In this document: positions 42,208 to 50,905 of the stretch, piece after piece | How the letters are laid out: each line of letters starts with the position of its first letter | Position numbering within the stretch: position 1 is the stretch's first letter | From: Bacteroidaceae bacterium | GTDB taxonomy: Bacteria > Bacteroidota > Bacteroidia > Bacteroidales > Bacteroidaceae | Length of the DNA: 64,000 nucleotides | Reading direction: 5' to 3' | Assembly (NCBI GenBank): GCA_024688885.1 | Contig: JAILDV010000050.1 | Coordinates: 62,001 to 126,000, forward strand | The notes under the pieces: model-generated | Told to the model about the DNA's origin: nothing | The model's input: the letters and a program-made list of their open reading frames with translations, nothing else | Database searches by the model: none | Made by a program: the position numbers and the translations under genes

Positions 42208-44778
42208 TTATTCTTGAACATAAATTCGTTGAACTCTGTTGCTGATGCCTGTCAGCACCTCATATGGAATGGTGCCGAGGGCATCGCTGAGCACGGTGAC
42301 GGGCAGGTGGTCACCAAAGATTTCCACTTGGTCACCCTCCTTGCAGTCAATGTCAGTCACGTCAAGCATGCAGACGTCCATACAGATGTTGCCCACATAG
42401 TCGGCTTTCTGACCATTCACCAGACAATAGCAGCCACGGTTGCCGAGATGGCGGTTGAGACCGTCGGCATAACCTATCGGTATGGCTGCAATGCGGCTGT
42501 CACGTTCCAGAACGGTGCGGCGCGAATAACCGATGCTGTCACCCTTAGGCACATCACGAATCTGAAGAATGGTGGTCTTCAGCGTCGCCACATTATTCAA
42601 TATATGGTTGTTGCGGGCATTGATACCGTAAAGTCCCAATCCCAGACGCACCATGTCCAAATGATATTCGGGGAAATGCTCAATACCTGCGGAATTGCAG
42701 ATATGACGGATAATCTTATGGGAATAAGCAGCCTGCAACTGACGGCTGGCTTGGTCGAAGAGGTCAAACTGACGATGAGAGAAAGCATCGAACTCATCAC
42801 CGTCGCTTCCCACGAAGTGGCTGAACACCGAACATGGCACCAATGCCGACTGCCTGCTCAACCGTTCAATCAAGCGGGGCATGTCCTTTTCGGGATTGAA
42901 GCCCAATCGGTGCATGCCCGTGTCGAGCTTGATGTGGATGGGGAAGTTGGTGATACCCTCCTTTTCGGCAGCATAGATGAGTTGCTCCAGCAGGTCGAAA
43001 CTGAACACCTCAGGTTCAAGGCTATAATCGAACAGCATCTTGAACGAGGTGGTTTCTGGGTTCATAATCATGATGTTGGCTGTAATGCCTGCCTCACGCA
43101 AATCCGCCCCCTCGTCAGCCACTGCCACAGCAAGATAATCCACCCCGTTGTCCTGCAACGTCTTGCTCGTTTCCAACGAACCCACACCATAACCACTTGC
43201 TTTCACCATGCACACCATCTTCGTCTCAGGTTTCATGAAACGGCGATAATAGCGCACATTGTTGACGAGGGCATTGAGATTCACCTCTAAGATGGTCTGG
43301 TGCACTTTCAGCGTCAGAAGGTCGCTCACCTTATCGAAACGGAACTGACGGGCACCCTTGATGAGCACAAACTCATTGCGCAGCTGTTCAAACACCTCAC
43401 TGCGGATGAGCGCATCAGTGGTGTGGAACATATAGTGCTCCATTGGGAAATACCCCTCACAAGCCATCAGTTCCTCGCCCACCCCAATCACTTTCTCAAT
43501 ACCGCGAGAGGCAGCCATCTGTGCCACACGCGAATAAAGGCTTCGGGGTGATTCTCCACTCTGAAGAATATCGCTGAGAATCAAGGTGCGATGCTGTTTC
43601 TTCGTTTCCGGACGGCGGCTCATGAAATCGAGGGCAATGTCCAACGACTGCACGTCAGAGTTATAGGAATCGTTGATGAGCGTACATCCATTCTTTCCGT
43701 CCTTCACTTCCAGACGCATCGCCACAGGTTCCAAACGGCTCATACGCTCACATAAGACAGAGAGCCTCTCTGCCCTACGGGCATCTCCCCCGTGAAAGGG
43801 GATACCATCCGGATGGTTCATCCCCCCTTGGGGGGACAAGAGGGGGGCTTTCTCTACCGCCAGCACAGTAGAAAAACACGTGATAGAGTTTTCGATGGAG
43901 GCATCATCAATGAAAGGAATAGTGTATTGCCCCACTTGTCCTTGATATTCAAAATGGATGGTTGCACGATGATTGTCTTTTTCCACCTGACGCACCTGCA
44001 ACCTCACACGTTTCACCTCCTCAGGCAAGGTTTCAGCACACTGCAAGATGGAGGCATCCCCCGAGTTGAGAACCAATGTCTTGCATCCCTTGAAAAGCTG
44101 CATCTTCTCAGCACACTTGATGCCATAACTCATAAAATTCTCCTGATGCGCTGCTCCCAAGTTGGTCATGACACCAATGGTGGGTTTCACGATGCGTTCC
44201 AGTTTTGCCATCTCTCCAGGTTGTGAGATACCTGCCTCAATGATGGCGAGGTCATGATGAGGATTGATGAGCCATACACTCAAGGGCACTCCCACCTGAC
44301 TGTTATAACTACGTGGTGAACGGCACACATTGAAATCGGGCGAAAGCAGCTGATACAGCCACTCCTTCACCGTTGTCTTACCATTCGAGCCCGTGATGCC
44401 GATCACTGGAATGTTCAACTTGCTGCGATGATAAGCCGCCAAGTTCTGCAAAGCCTGCAAAGGAGACTTCACCACAAGGAAATTGCAAAATCCCTTCCCT
44501 TCCTCCCCCCAAGGGGAAGTGTTGCCATCCGGATGGTTCATCCCCCCTTGGGGGGACAAGAGGGGGGCCTCCTCCACCACAAAGTTGCGCACACCTCGAC
44601 GGTACAACTCATCTATATACTTATGTCCATCGTTCTTCTCTGTCCGCAAAGCAAAGAAGAGCGTCTCCTCTGGAAAGCAAAGGCTTCGGCTGTCAATCAA
44701 CAGCCAATTGATTTTTGCCTCTATTGTTCCTTTTCTCTCTGCGCCAATCACTTGCGCAATTTCATCAATCGTGTACAT
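42208..44778 (-). CDS. murF-alr: bifunctional MurF ligase-alanine racemase
   Basis: An 856-residue fusion. The MurF half joins UDP-MurNAc-tripeptide to D-Ala-D-Ala; it has the ATP loop GITGSNGKTT at 127-136 and the Mur signature NDSYNSDVQSLDIALDFM. The alanine racemase half (from about residue 490) supplies D-alanine and has the PLP lysine K526 in MVKASGYGVG, then LDTGMHRLGF, LGLGLYGINARN and IPIGYADGLNRHLGNRGC. The fusion is characteristic of Bacteroidota. Two in-frame palindromic insertions occur in MurF: residues about 71-97 and about 309-335, sharing APLLSPQGGMNHPDG. The start at 44778 gives the normal MYTIDEIAQVIGA. Confidence 0.93.
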   Translation of the reverse strand: MYTIDEIAQVIGAERKGTIEAKINWLLIDSRSLCFPEETLFFALRTEKNDGHKYIDELYRRGVRNFVVEEAPLLSPQGGMNHPDGNTSPWGEEGKGFCNFLVVKSPLQALQNLAAYHRSKLNIPVIGITGSNGKTTVKEWLYQLLSPDFNVCRSPRSYNSQVGVPLSVWLINPHHDLAIIEAGISQPGEMAKLERIVKPTIGVMTNLGAAHQENFMSYGIKCAEKMQLFKGCKTLVLNSGDASILQCAETLPEEVKRVRLQVRQVEKDNHRATIHFEYQGQVGQYTIPFIDDASIENSITCFSTVLAVEKAPLLSPQGGMNHPDGIPFHGGDARRAERLSVLCERMSRLEPVAMRLEVKDGKNGCTLINDSYNSDVQSLDIALDFMSRRPETKKQHRTLILSDILQSGESPRSLYSRVAQMAASRGIEKVIGVGEELMACEGYFPMEHYMFHTTDALIRSEVFEQLRNEFVLIKGARQFRFDKVSDLLTLKVHQTILEVNLNALVNNVRYYRRFMKPETKMVCMVKASGYGVGSLETSKTLQDNGVDYLAVAVADEGADLREAGITANIMIMNPETTSFKMLFDYSLEPEVFSFDLLEQLIYAAEKEGITNFPIHIKLDTGMHRLGFNPEKDMPRLIERLSRQSALVPCSVFSHFVGSDGDEFDAFSHRQFDLFDQASRQLQAAYSHKIIRHICNSAGIEHFPEYHLDMVRLGLGLYGINARNNHILNNVATLKTTILQIRDVPKGDSIGYSRRTVLERDSRIAAIPIGYADGLNRHLGNRGCYCLVNGQKADYVGNICMDVCMLDVTDIDCKEGDQVEIFGDHLPVTVLSDALGTIPYEVLTGISNRVQRIYVQE
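43786..43851 (-). repeat. palindromic protein-insertion element in murF-alr, copy 2
   Basis: The 44-bp block CCATCCGGATGG to GAGGGGGGC at 43805-43848 is identical to that at 44525-44568. It contains two perfect palindromes, CATCCGGATG and CCCCCCTTGGGGGG. To the left a third imperfect palindrome (CTCCCCC to GGGGA) is shared in outline. The element codes for APLLSPQGGMNHPDG plus a variable tail. Confidence 0.9.
44505..44570 (-). repeat. palindromic protein-insertion element in murF-alr, copy 1
   Basis: Same 44-bp core and same reading frame as the copy at 43786-43851, inserted between the N-terminal domain (ending FVVEE) and FLVVKSPLQAL of MurF. It encodes APLLSPQGGMNHPDGNTSPWGEEG. Confidence 0.9.
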
Positions 44779-44805
44779 CTTTTCTGAAAACTTAAATCTT
44801 CACTC

Positions 44806-45783
44806 TCAATTATCAATGATAGTTCGATGCTGACCCTTTCGCCACTCTTTCGTTGCCTTCGCCACCACATCTTTGGTTTTATTGTCAAAGTAAGTGTCTT
44901 GGAACCGTTGCCAGATATACTCTACAGCCTGCGTTGAAGGATGAATCATATCATCGGCATAGAAGCGATAGTCACGCAGTTCATCCATCATGATTTCGTA
45001 AGAAGGGAAATAGCTGCATTTACTATTGGGCAACTGACCATTGACTATTTCATCCACAGCTTGAAGCAGAATCCCCTTTGAAATCTGGTTCACATGATAG
45101 CCGTCGCGCTTATGGCGGATAGGGCTGACCGTAAAGATGACCTTCAAATTCGGGTTCACACTTTCCAGCAATTGCAGGAGCATCTGCCATTGGTCAACGA
45201 TGTCGTAGGCGTTCAGGCGTTCGCGCACAAAAAGGTTGTCCGGCTGTTTATGGCAGTTGGCAACCAGCATGCCCGTCTCCTTCAACCGATAAATGATGGC
45301 TGTTCCCAACGTGACAATCAGCACATCGGCACCACGCAAAAAATTCGCCACCTCATGTGTGGTACGGTTGATTCGTGCCACCAGTTCCGCAAGGTCAGCG
45401 GAAGAGAAACTGCTGTGATGCATCCACGAGTGCCAGAGACTTGCTTCCGTATCCTCAAAAACGATGTCGTCGAGGTCGACCAACCGATGTCGACGACGTC
45501 GGTCAACCGATGTCGACGACGTCGGCAAAGAGGCTTCGACAGCGGGGGATTCATAGGAACGAGGTAAAGCCACTTCTTTTTCGCTCAGTGCCCTTAAAAG
45601 GCTGGCGGCGATGCTGGCTGGATTGTAGAGGGTGCCAAAAGGATTGACCATTGCGTCAAAGCCTCCTCGCACCATCTTCTCCCCGATTTCATCGGCAAAG
45701 CACGACCCGACCAGCAGCACTTTCGCGCCGGCGTTCATTTTCCATTCGGATTCAGGAATGTCTATGCGGGTCAGCAAATCCAC
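44806..45783 (-). CDS. GSCFA domain protein with 23-bp repeat insertion
   Basis: A 325-residue cytoplasmic protein of the GSCFA family (SGNH-hydrolase-like fold), named for VGSCFADEIG seen at 26-35. Further family segments are NPFGTLYNPASIA, LWHSWMHHSSF, LIVTLGTAIIY, FTVSPIRHKRDGYHVNQISKG and DDMIHPSTQAVEYIW, the last carrying the D-x-x-H type block. The molecular function is not established. Residues about 86-109 (SLPTSSTSVDRRRRHRLVDL) are encoded by three 23-bp units at 45459-45527 and have no counterpart in the family as I know it. It follows a lipoprotein gene by 14 bp and precedes murF-alr by 27 bp. Confidence 0.85.
   Translation of the reverse strand: MDLLTRIDIPESEWKMNAGAKVLLVGSCFADEIGEKMVRGGFDAMVNPFGTLYNPASIAASLLRALSEKEVALPRSYESPAVEASLPTSSTSVDRRRRHRLVDLDDIVFEDTEASLWHSWMHHSSFSSADLAELVARINRTTHEVANFLRGADVLIVTLGTAIIYRLKETGMLVANCHKQPDNLFVRERLNAYDIVDQWQMLLQLLESVNPNLKVIFTVSPIRHKRDGYHVNQISKGILLQAVDEIVNGQLPNSKCSYFPSYEIMMDELRDYRFYADDMIHPSTQAVEYIWQRFQDTYFDNKTKDVVAKATKEWRKGQHRTIIDN
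45459..45527 (-). repeat. three 23-bp units inside the GSCFA gene
   Basis: On the plus strand units begin at 45459, 45482 and 45505. The last two share ACCGATGTCGACGACGTCGG; the first is a diverged copy (ACGATGTCGTCGAGGTCG). The period is exactly 23 bp, as in the intergenic arrays. The 69 bp in total keep the reading frame. Confidence 0.85.
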
Positions 45784-45797
45784 GTTCTGTTCCTTTC

Positions 45798-46394
45798 TTA
45801 GTCACCAAAGAAGGAGAATTCCTCTTTCGTGCCATCAGCTTTCGTGAAAGCACCTTGGTAAGATTCGCCTCCATGCACGAGTTCACCCTCTGCATCATAG
45901 TCGCATGAGCAGAAATAATTGCCCTCATAACGTCCTACAAACGCTTTGGTTGACGGGTCGTAGGCATCGACCACCAGAGGTCCGCCAAACTCTTCGCAGT
46001 AACCACCATCTTCAGTCTTTTCCTTGGTCGAATCGGTCTGTTCATAACTCACGAGACGGAGAACGTAAATGGTTTCATCTTCCCCTATACCGCTATGAAC
46101 GAATCGGCTTTCATCACCTTCGAGAATAAACATCTTGTAAGAGCCATCCTCCATGAAACCAGCTGGCAGCCAAGTGGAGAGTTTTCCTTTGGGGGCAGGC
46201 GCATTATCCAACGTGCTGGGTAATTCAGAGGAAACGGGGACGGAAACGGAATCAGCATTCACGGCAACCGAATCGCTGTCATTTAGGGCTTCTGTTTGGA
46301 TCTTTGCTATCTCCTTGCAAGAAGTGGTACCGCCGAGAATCAAGGTGACAGAAGTTGCTGCAAGCAACATCAAAAAACTCTTCTTCATATTCAT
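45798..46394 (-). CDS. hypothetical lipoprotein
   Basis: A 198-residue exported lipoprotein of unknown function. Signal peptide (MNMKKSFLMLLAATSVTLIL) with the lipid-modified cysteine in GGTTSCKE, then an acidic Ser/Asp/Val linker (about 30-55) and a small beta-rich domain (WLPAGFMEDGSYKMFILEGDESRFVHSG; AFVGRYEGNYFCSCDYDAEGELVHGG). A minus-strand -7 box TACCTTTG lies at 46430-46423. It is divergent from gpmI and sits 14 bp upstream of the GSCFA gene, probably in one transcript with it and murF-alr. I do not recognise the family. Confidence 0.75.
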   Translation of the reverse strand: MNMKKSFLMLLAATSVTLILGGTTSCKEIAKIQTEALNDSDSVAVNADSVSVPVSSELPSTLDNAPAPKGKLSTWLPAGFMEDGSYKMFILEGDESRFVHSGIGEDETIYVLRLVSYEQTDSTKEKTEDGGYCEEFGGPLVVDAYDPSTKAFVGRYEGNYFCSCDYDAEGELVHGGESYQGAFTKADGTKEEFSFFGD

Positions 46395-46473
46395 ATTTAA
46401 TATTTTAGGTGTTCAATGGCTACAAAGGTACGTTTTTTTTGTCATTCACTCTTCACTTTTCGTTCAAAAGTCG

Positions 46474-46481
46474 TAACTTTG
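46474..46481 (+). promoter_or_regulatory. promoter -7 box of gpmI
   Basis: TAACTTTG followed by GCA. The -33 region falls in the phrase CACTCTTCACTTTT, of the same family as the GTGAAAA repeat elements, and lacks TTTG. It gives a leader of about 60 nt. Confidence 0.6.
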
Positions 46482-46545
46482 CAGCCGCAAAGTGTGTGAA
46501 CACACTGTCTTTTTGATTTCAATAAACTAAAAACATACGAACATT

Positions 46546-48081
46546 ATGGCTAAGAAAGCACTTTTGATGATTCTCGACGGTTGGGGAATCGGTGACAAAG
46601 GTAAGGGTGACGTGATTTACCAGACACCCACCCCTTACATGGACTATCTGAACGCAAACTATCCTCACTCTGAGTTGCAGGCATCAGGCGAGAACGTGGG
46701 TCTCCCCGATGGACAGATGGGTAATTCAGAGGTGGGACACCTCAATATCGGTGCTGGACGCATCGTCTATCAGGATTTGGTGAAGATTAACCGCGCCTGT
46801 GCGGACAACTCCATCTTGGAGAACCCCGAAATCAAGTCAGCTTACAGCTATGCTAAGGAGAACGGCAAGAGCGTTCACCTGATGGGCTTGACGTCAACAG
46901 GCGGTGTTCACTCTGCATTCAATCATATCCTGAAACTCATTGACATCGCCAAGGTGTATGGCATTGAGAACTGCTATGTACACTGTTTCATGGACGGTCG
47001 TGACACCGACCCGAAGTCGGGTAAGGGTTTCATTGCAGACCTGCAGAAGCACATTGACGAGGTGGGCGTGGGTGCCATCGCCTCCATCATCGGTCGTTTT
47101 TATGCAATGGACCGCGACAAGCGTTGGGACCGCATCAAGGTGGCTTACGACCAGCTCGTACACGGCAAAGGACGTGAAGTGGCTGACATGGTGGAAGGTG
47201 TGCAGTCTTGCTACGACACTCACACCGAGGAGCACAAGAACACCGACGAGTTCATGGAGCCGCTCATCAACTGCAACGTGGATGGTCGCATCAAGGAAGG
47301 TGACGTGGTCATCTTCTTCAACTACCGCAACGACCGCGCGAAGGAGTTGACTATCGTGCTGACTCAGAAGGACATGGAAGAACAGGGCATGAAGACCATC
47401 CCTGGTTTGCAATATTACTGCATGACTCCTTATGATGCATCTTTCACAGGCGTTCACATCCTCTTCCCCAAGGAGAACGTGGAGAACACCCTCGGCGAAT
47501 ATATCGCATCAAAGGGTCTCAAGCAGTTGCATACAGCTGAAACAGAGAAATATGCACACGTGACCTTCTTCTTCAATGGTGGCCGCGAAGAACCTTTTGA
47601 GGGTGAAGACCGCATCTTGGTGAACTCTCCCAAAGTGCCCACTTATGACATGAAGCCGGAGATGTCTGCCTACGAGGTGAAGGACAAACTGGTGGAAGCC
47701 ATCAAGACCAACAAATACGACTGGATTGTGGTGAACTTCGCTAATGGTGATATGGTGGGTCACACTGGTGTATATACTGCCATCGAGGCTGCTGTGAAGG
47801 CGATTGACCAGTGCGTGAACGAGGTGGTGGAAACTGCCAAGAGCATGGATTATGAAACCATCATAATTGCCGACCACGGAAACGCTGACAACGCCCTCAA
47901 TTCAGACGGCACTCCTAACACTGCACACTCGCTCAATGCCGTTCCATTTATCTATGTGACGGAGAACAAGAATGCAAAGGTTCAGAATGGTGTCTTGGCA
48001 GACGTGGCTCCTTCCATCCTCCACATCATGGGTTTGGAACAACCCAAGGAAATGACAGGCAAGTGCCTCATTAACGACTAA
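46546..48081 (+). CDS. gpmI: 2,3-bisphosphoglycerate-independent phosphoglycerate mutase
   Basis: A 511-residue glycolytic enzyme that interconverts 3- and 2-phosphoglycerate, of the alkaline-phosphatase superfamily with two metal ions. Typical segments: [10 protein letters not shown] (6-15), [14 protein letters not shown] with the phosphoserine nucleophile (about residue 63), [30 protein letters not shown], and the metal-binding DHGNAD near the C-terminus. Full length, with its own promoter at 46474. The DUF5686 gene starts 4 bp after the stop, an odd pairing that may be simple read-through. Confidence 0.96.
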   Translation: MAKKALLMILDGWGIGDKGKGDVIYQTPTPYMDYLNANYPHSELQASGENVGLPDGQMGNSEVGHLNIGAGRIVYQDLVKINRACADNSILENPEIKSAYSYAKENGKSVHLMGLTSTGGVHSAFNHILKLIDIAKVYGIENCYVHCFMDGRDTDPKSGKGFIADLQKHIDEVGVGAIASIIGRFYAMDRDKRWDRIKVAYDQLVHGKGREVADMVEGVQSCYDTHTEEHKNTDEFMEPLINCNVDGRIKEGDVVIFFNYRNDRAKELTIVLTQKDMEEQGMKTIPGLQYYCMTPYDASFTGVHILFPKENVENTLGEYIASKGLKQLHTAETEKYAHVTFFFNGGREEPFEGEDRILVNSPKVPTYDMKPEMSAYEVKDKLVEAIKTNKYDWIVVNFANGDMVGHTGVYTAIEAAVKAIDQCVNEVVETAKSMDYETIIIADHGNADNALNSDGTPNTAHSLNAVPFIYVTENKNAKVQNGVLADVAPSILHIMGLEQPKEMTGKCLIND

Positions 48082-48085
48082 AATC

Positions 48086-50635
48086 ATGCACAAACTATCC
48101 CTTTTCTTGATACTTGCCCTTTGTGCCATCGGTGCAAGGGCGCAGTTCTATGGCAAAGTGGTCGATGCCAGCAATGGCGAACCCATCCCCTTTGCCACCG
48201 CCAAGTATATCGGCACATCGGAAGGACGCGCGTCCGACATTGACGGTAACTTCGTCCTGCCGATCCTCAGCAATTACAACAAGTTTGAAGTGTCGTTCTT
48301 GGGCTATAAGCCTGTGACAGTGACGGTGAACCGTGCACAATCGGAGATTCACAGCACTATCAAACTCTACCCGGAGGATTTCCTGCTGAACGAGGTGGTG
48401 GTGAAGAAGTCGAAGATTAAGTACAGCCGCAAGAACAACCCCGCAGTGGACCTCATGCGCAAGGTGATTGCCAACAAAAAACTGAGTGACATCAAGGAAA
48501 AGGATTTCTACCATTTTGACAAATACGAGAAGAAAACCTTCTCCTACAACGACGTGGAGAAGAGTTCCATCGCTGAAGTCTGCCCTGAGACAGGTAAACT
48601 GATCATCCCCATCATGGTGAATGAGACCTCTTCGGAGGAGAATTACCGCAAGGACCCTAAGGCTGTGAAGACCACCATCAACGCCAAGCGCAGCGACGGT
48701 TTCCAGTCGATGCTGTCATCAGGCGACATGCTCACCACTTACGTGAAGGACATCTTCACCGACGTGGACATCTACAAGGACAATGTGCGTCTGCTCCAGC
48801 ATCCGTTCATCAGTCCTATCTCCACCAACGAGGCAATCGGCTTCTACCATTATTATATACAAGACACCATCATGTTGGACGATGAGCGTTGCATCGATGT
48901 GGCTTTCTTGCCGAACAACACGCAGGACTTCGGTTTCTCAGGACATCTCTTCATCACGGATGACAACCTGAATCAGGTGAAGCGTGCCGTGCTGAACATC
49001 CCCAACAACTCAGGTGTGAACTTCGTCGAGAACCTGCTGGTCATCCAGGATTTCATGACTTTGCCTACAGGTGAGCGTGTCATCAAGGTCGATAACATGG
49101 TGGTGGAGTTGAGCGGTCTCTATGGCGCCATCAAGTTCCAGTGCCAACGCTACTCCACTTACAGCAACTACAACTTTGACCCCATCACGGACAAGAAGGC
49201 TTTCAAGTCGCCTCAAATAGACCGTGTAATGGCTGATGCCGAACTGAAAGACTCCACTTACTGGGCTTCCATCCGCCCTATCCCATTGACCAACACCGAA
49301 AGCAACCTTGGCAAGTCGGTGGATAAGATAAACGAAGACCTTGGCGGTTTCTGGAAATTCCTTCTCACAGCTGTGGTCGAGAACTCTATCGAGTTGACTC
49401 CAAAGCCCAACAAAATTGACTTCATCCCGCTCAATGCCATCGTGTCGCACAACGATGTGGATGGCTGGCGCTATCAGGCAAGCCTGCAAACCACTGGTAA
49501 CCTGTCTCCCCACTTCTTCGTGAGGGGTTATGGTGCCTACGGAACAAAGGACAAGAAGTGGAAATACAAGGGTGAACTGGAATATTCTTTCAACAAGAAG
49601 AAGTACATGGCACATGAGTTCCCCCGCCGCAGCATTATTGCCACCTATATGTACGACGACATGTCGCCGGTGGACAAGTTCTCGGGTACGTCAAAGGACA
49701 ACGTGTACAGTTCGTTCAAGACCAGCAAGGTCGATCAGATGATGTATGTGAACGACATGAAACTGAAGTTCAACTACGAAACCAACAACTACATCACTTG
49801 GACAGCGACCCTCGACCACTCGAAGCTGACGCCAACTGGCAAACTCGTCTATCTGCGTAACTGTGATTACAACAACGGCATTGAGACCATCGTGCCTCAC
49901 ATCAAGACTTCCGACATCAAACTCGGTTTCCGCTATGCTCCACGCGAGACATTTATCAACAGTAAGCAGCAGCGTCTCCACATCAATAAGGACGCTCCTA
50001 TCTTCACGCTGGAACACACTATCGGTATGGATGGCTTCTTGGGTGGACAATACAACTACAATGTCACCGAAGCCACCATCTTCAAGAAATTCTGGTTGCC
50101 TGGTGCATGTGGTTCCATCGAGGCATATCTGAAAGGTGGTCACCAATGGAACAAAGTTCCTTTCCCGATGCTCTTCACCCCTCAATCCAACCTCTCCTAC
50201 TTCGTTCAGTTTGACAGTTGGTCGTTCAACATGCTTCGTAACATGGAGTTCCTTAACGACAGCTATGCCTCACTGTTCATCAACTGGAGCTTTGATGGAA
50301 AGATTCTCAACCGCATCCCGCTGTTGAAGAAGATGAAACTGCGTGAATACATCGGTTTCAAGATGCTCTACGGGCACCTCTCTGACAGGAATAACCCCTT
50401 CGTGAAGACGGATGACAACGAACTCTTTGTCTTCCCAACGCGAGACAGACACCAGACAACATTCGTCATGGATGATACACCTTACATGGAACTCTCTGTC
50501 GGCATCAGCAACATCTTTAAGGTGCTTACCGTACAGTATGTACGTCGCCTTAACTACAACAATATGCCAGACATCTATGGAGGTGACAAACTGAAAAAGA
50601 ACGGAATCCGCTTTGCGGTGGACTTCAAGTTCTAA
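48086..50635 (+). CDS. DUF5686 outer-membrane protein with carboxypeptidase-like N-terminal domain
   Basis: An 849-residue outer-membrane protein. Signal peptide (MHKLSLFLILALCAIGARAQ), then a carboxypeptidase regulatory-like (CarboxypepD_reg) domain: GKVVDASNGEPIPFATAKYIGTSEG, IDGNFVLPI, VSFLGYKPVTVTV. DUF5686 follows (NPAVDLMRKVIANKKLSD), and the last 350 residues alternate as expected for a TonB-receptor-like or OmpA-like barrel, ending in the aromatic strand GIRFAVDFKF. No plug domain or TonB box is seen. The function is unknown; such proteins occur widely in Bacteroidota outer membranes. It lies 4 bp after gpmI and has a strong terminator. Confidence 0.85.
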   Translation: MHKLSLFLILALCAIGARAQFYGKVVDASNGEPIPFATAKYIGTSEGRASDIDGNFVLPILSNYNKFEVSFLGYKPVTVTVNRAQSEIHSTIKLYPEDFLLNEVVVKKSKIKYSRKNNPAVDLMRKVIANKKLSDIKEKDFYHFDKYEKKTFSYNDVEKSSIAEVCPETGKLIIPIMVNETSSEENYRKDPKAVKTTINAKRSDGFQSMLSSGDMLTTYVKDIFTDVDIYKDNVRLLQHPFISPISTNEAIGFYHYYIQDTIMLDDERCIDVAFLPNNTQDFGFSGHLFITDDNLNQVKRAVLNIPNNSGVNFVENLLVIQDFMTLPTGERVIKVDNMVVELSGLYGAIKFQCQRYSTYSNYNFDPITDKKAFKSPQIDRVMADAELKDSTYWASIRPIPLTNTESNLGKSVDKINEDLGGFWKFLLTAVVENSIELTPKPNKIDFIPLNAIVSHNDVDGWRYQASLQTTGNLSPHFFVRGYGAYGTKDKKWKYKGELEYSFNKKKYMAHEFPRRSIIATYMYDDMSPVDKFSGTSKDNVYSSFKTSKVDQMMYVNDMKLKFNYETNNYITWTATLDHSKLTPTGKLVYLRNCDYNNGIETIVPHIKTSDIKLGFRYAPRETFINSKQQRLHINKDAPIFTLEHTIGMDGFLGGQYNYNVTEATIFKKFWLPGACGSIEAYLKGGHQWNKVPFPMLFTPQSNLSYFVQFDSWSFNMLRNMEFLNDSYASLFINWSFDGKILNRIPLLKKMKLREYIGFKMLYGHLSDRNNPFVKTDDNELFVFPTRDRHQTTFVMDDTPYMELSVGISNIFKVLTVQYVRRLNYNNMPDIYGGDKLKKNGIRFAVDFKF

Positions 50636-50668
50636 TTTGCAACATAAATAGATATTTCAGGAAACAAA

Positions 50669-50703
50669 AGCGGGAAGGTATCATTCACCTTCCCGCTTTT
50701 CTA
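50669..50703 (+). terminator. intrinsic terminator after the DUF5686 gene
   Basis: AAAGCGGGAAGGT pairs perfectly with ACCTTCCCGCTTT around a 7-nt loop, then TTTT/CT. A 13-bp perfect stem. Confidence 0.9.
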
Positions 50704-50905
50704 AAATATTTGTATCAAAATCTAAAATTTGTGTTACATCAGTTATACATTTTTAACAAGAATATACCGAACTTTGCCCCGAATACTTACCGTCTGATTT
50801 TCCCTTATATTATATGGGTGACAGACAACCACAAACCCAAACAAGAAAGTTTTACCAAAACTATTAATAATTTATCAACTTTTTTACTAATTAAAACTAT
50901 TTGTT

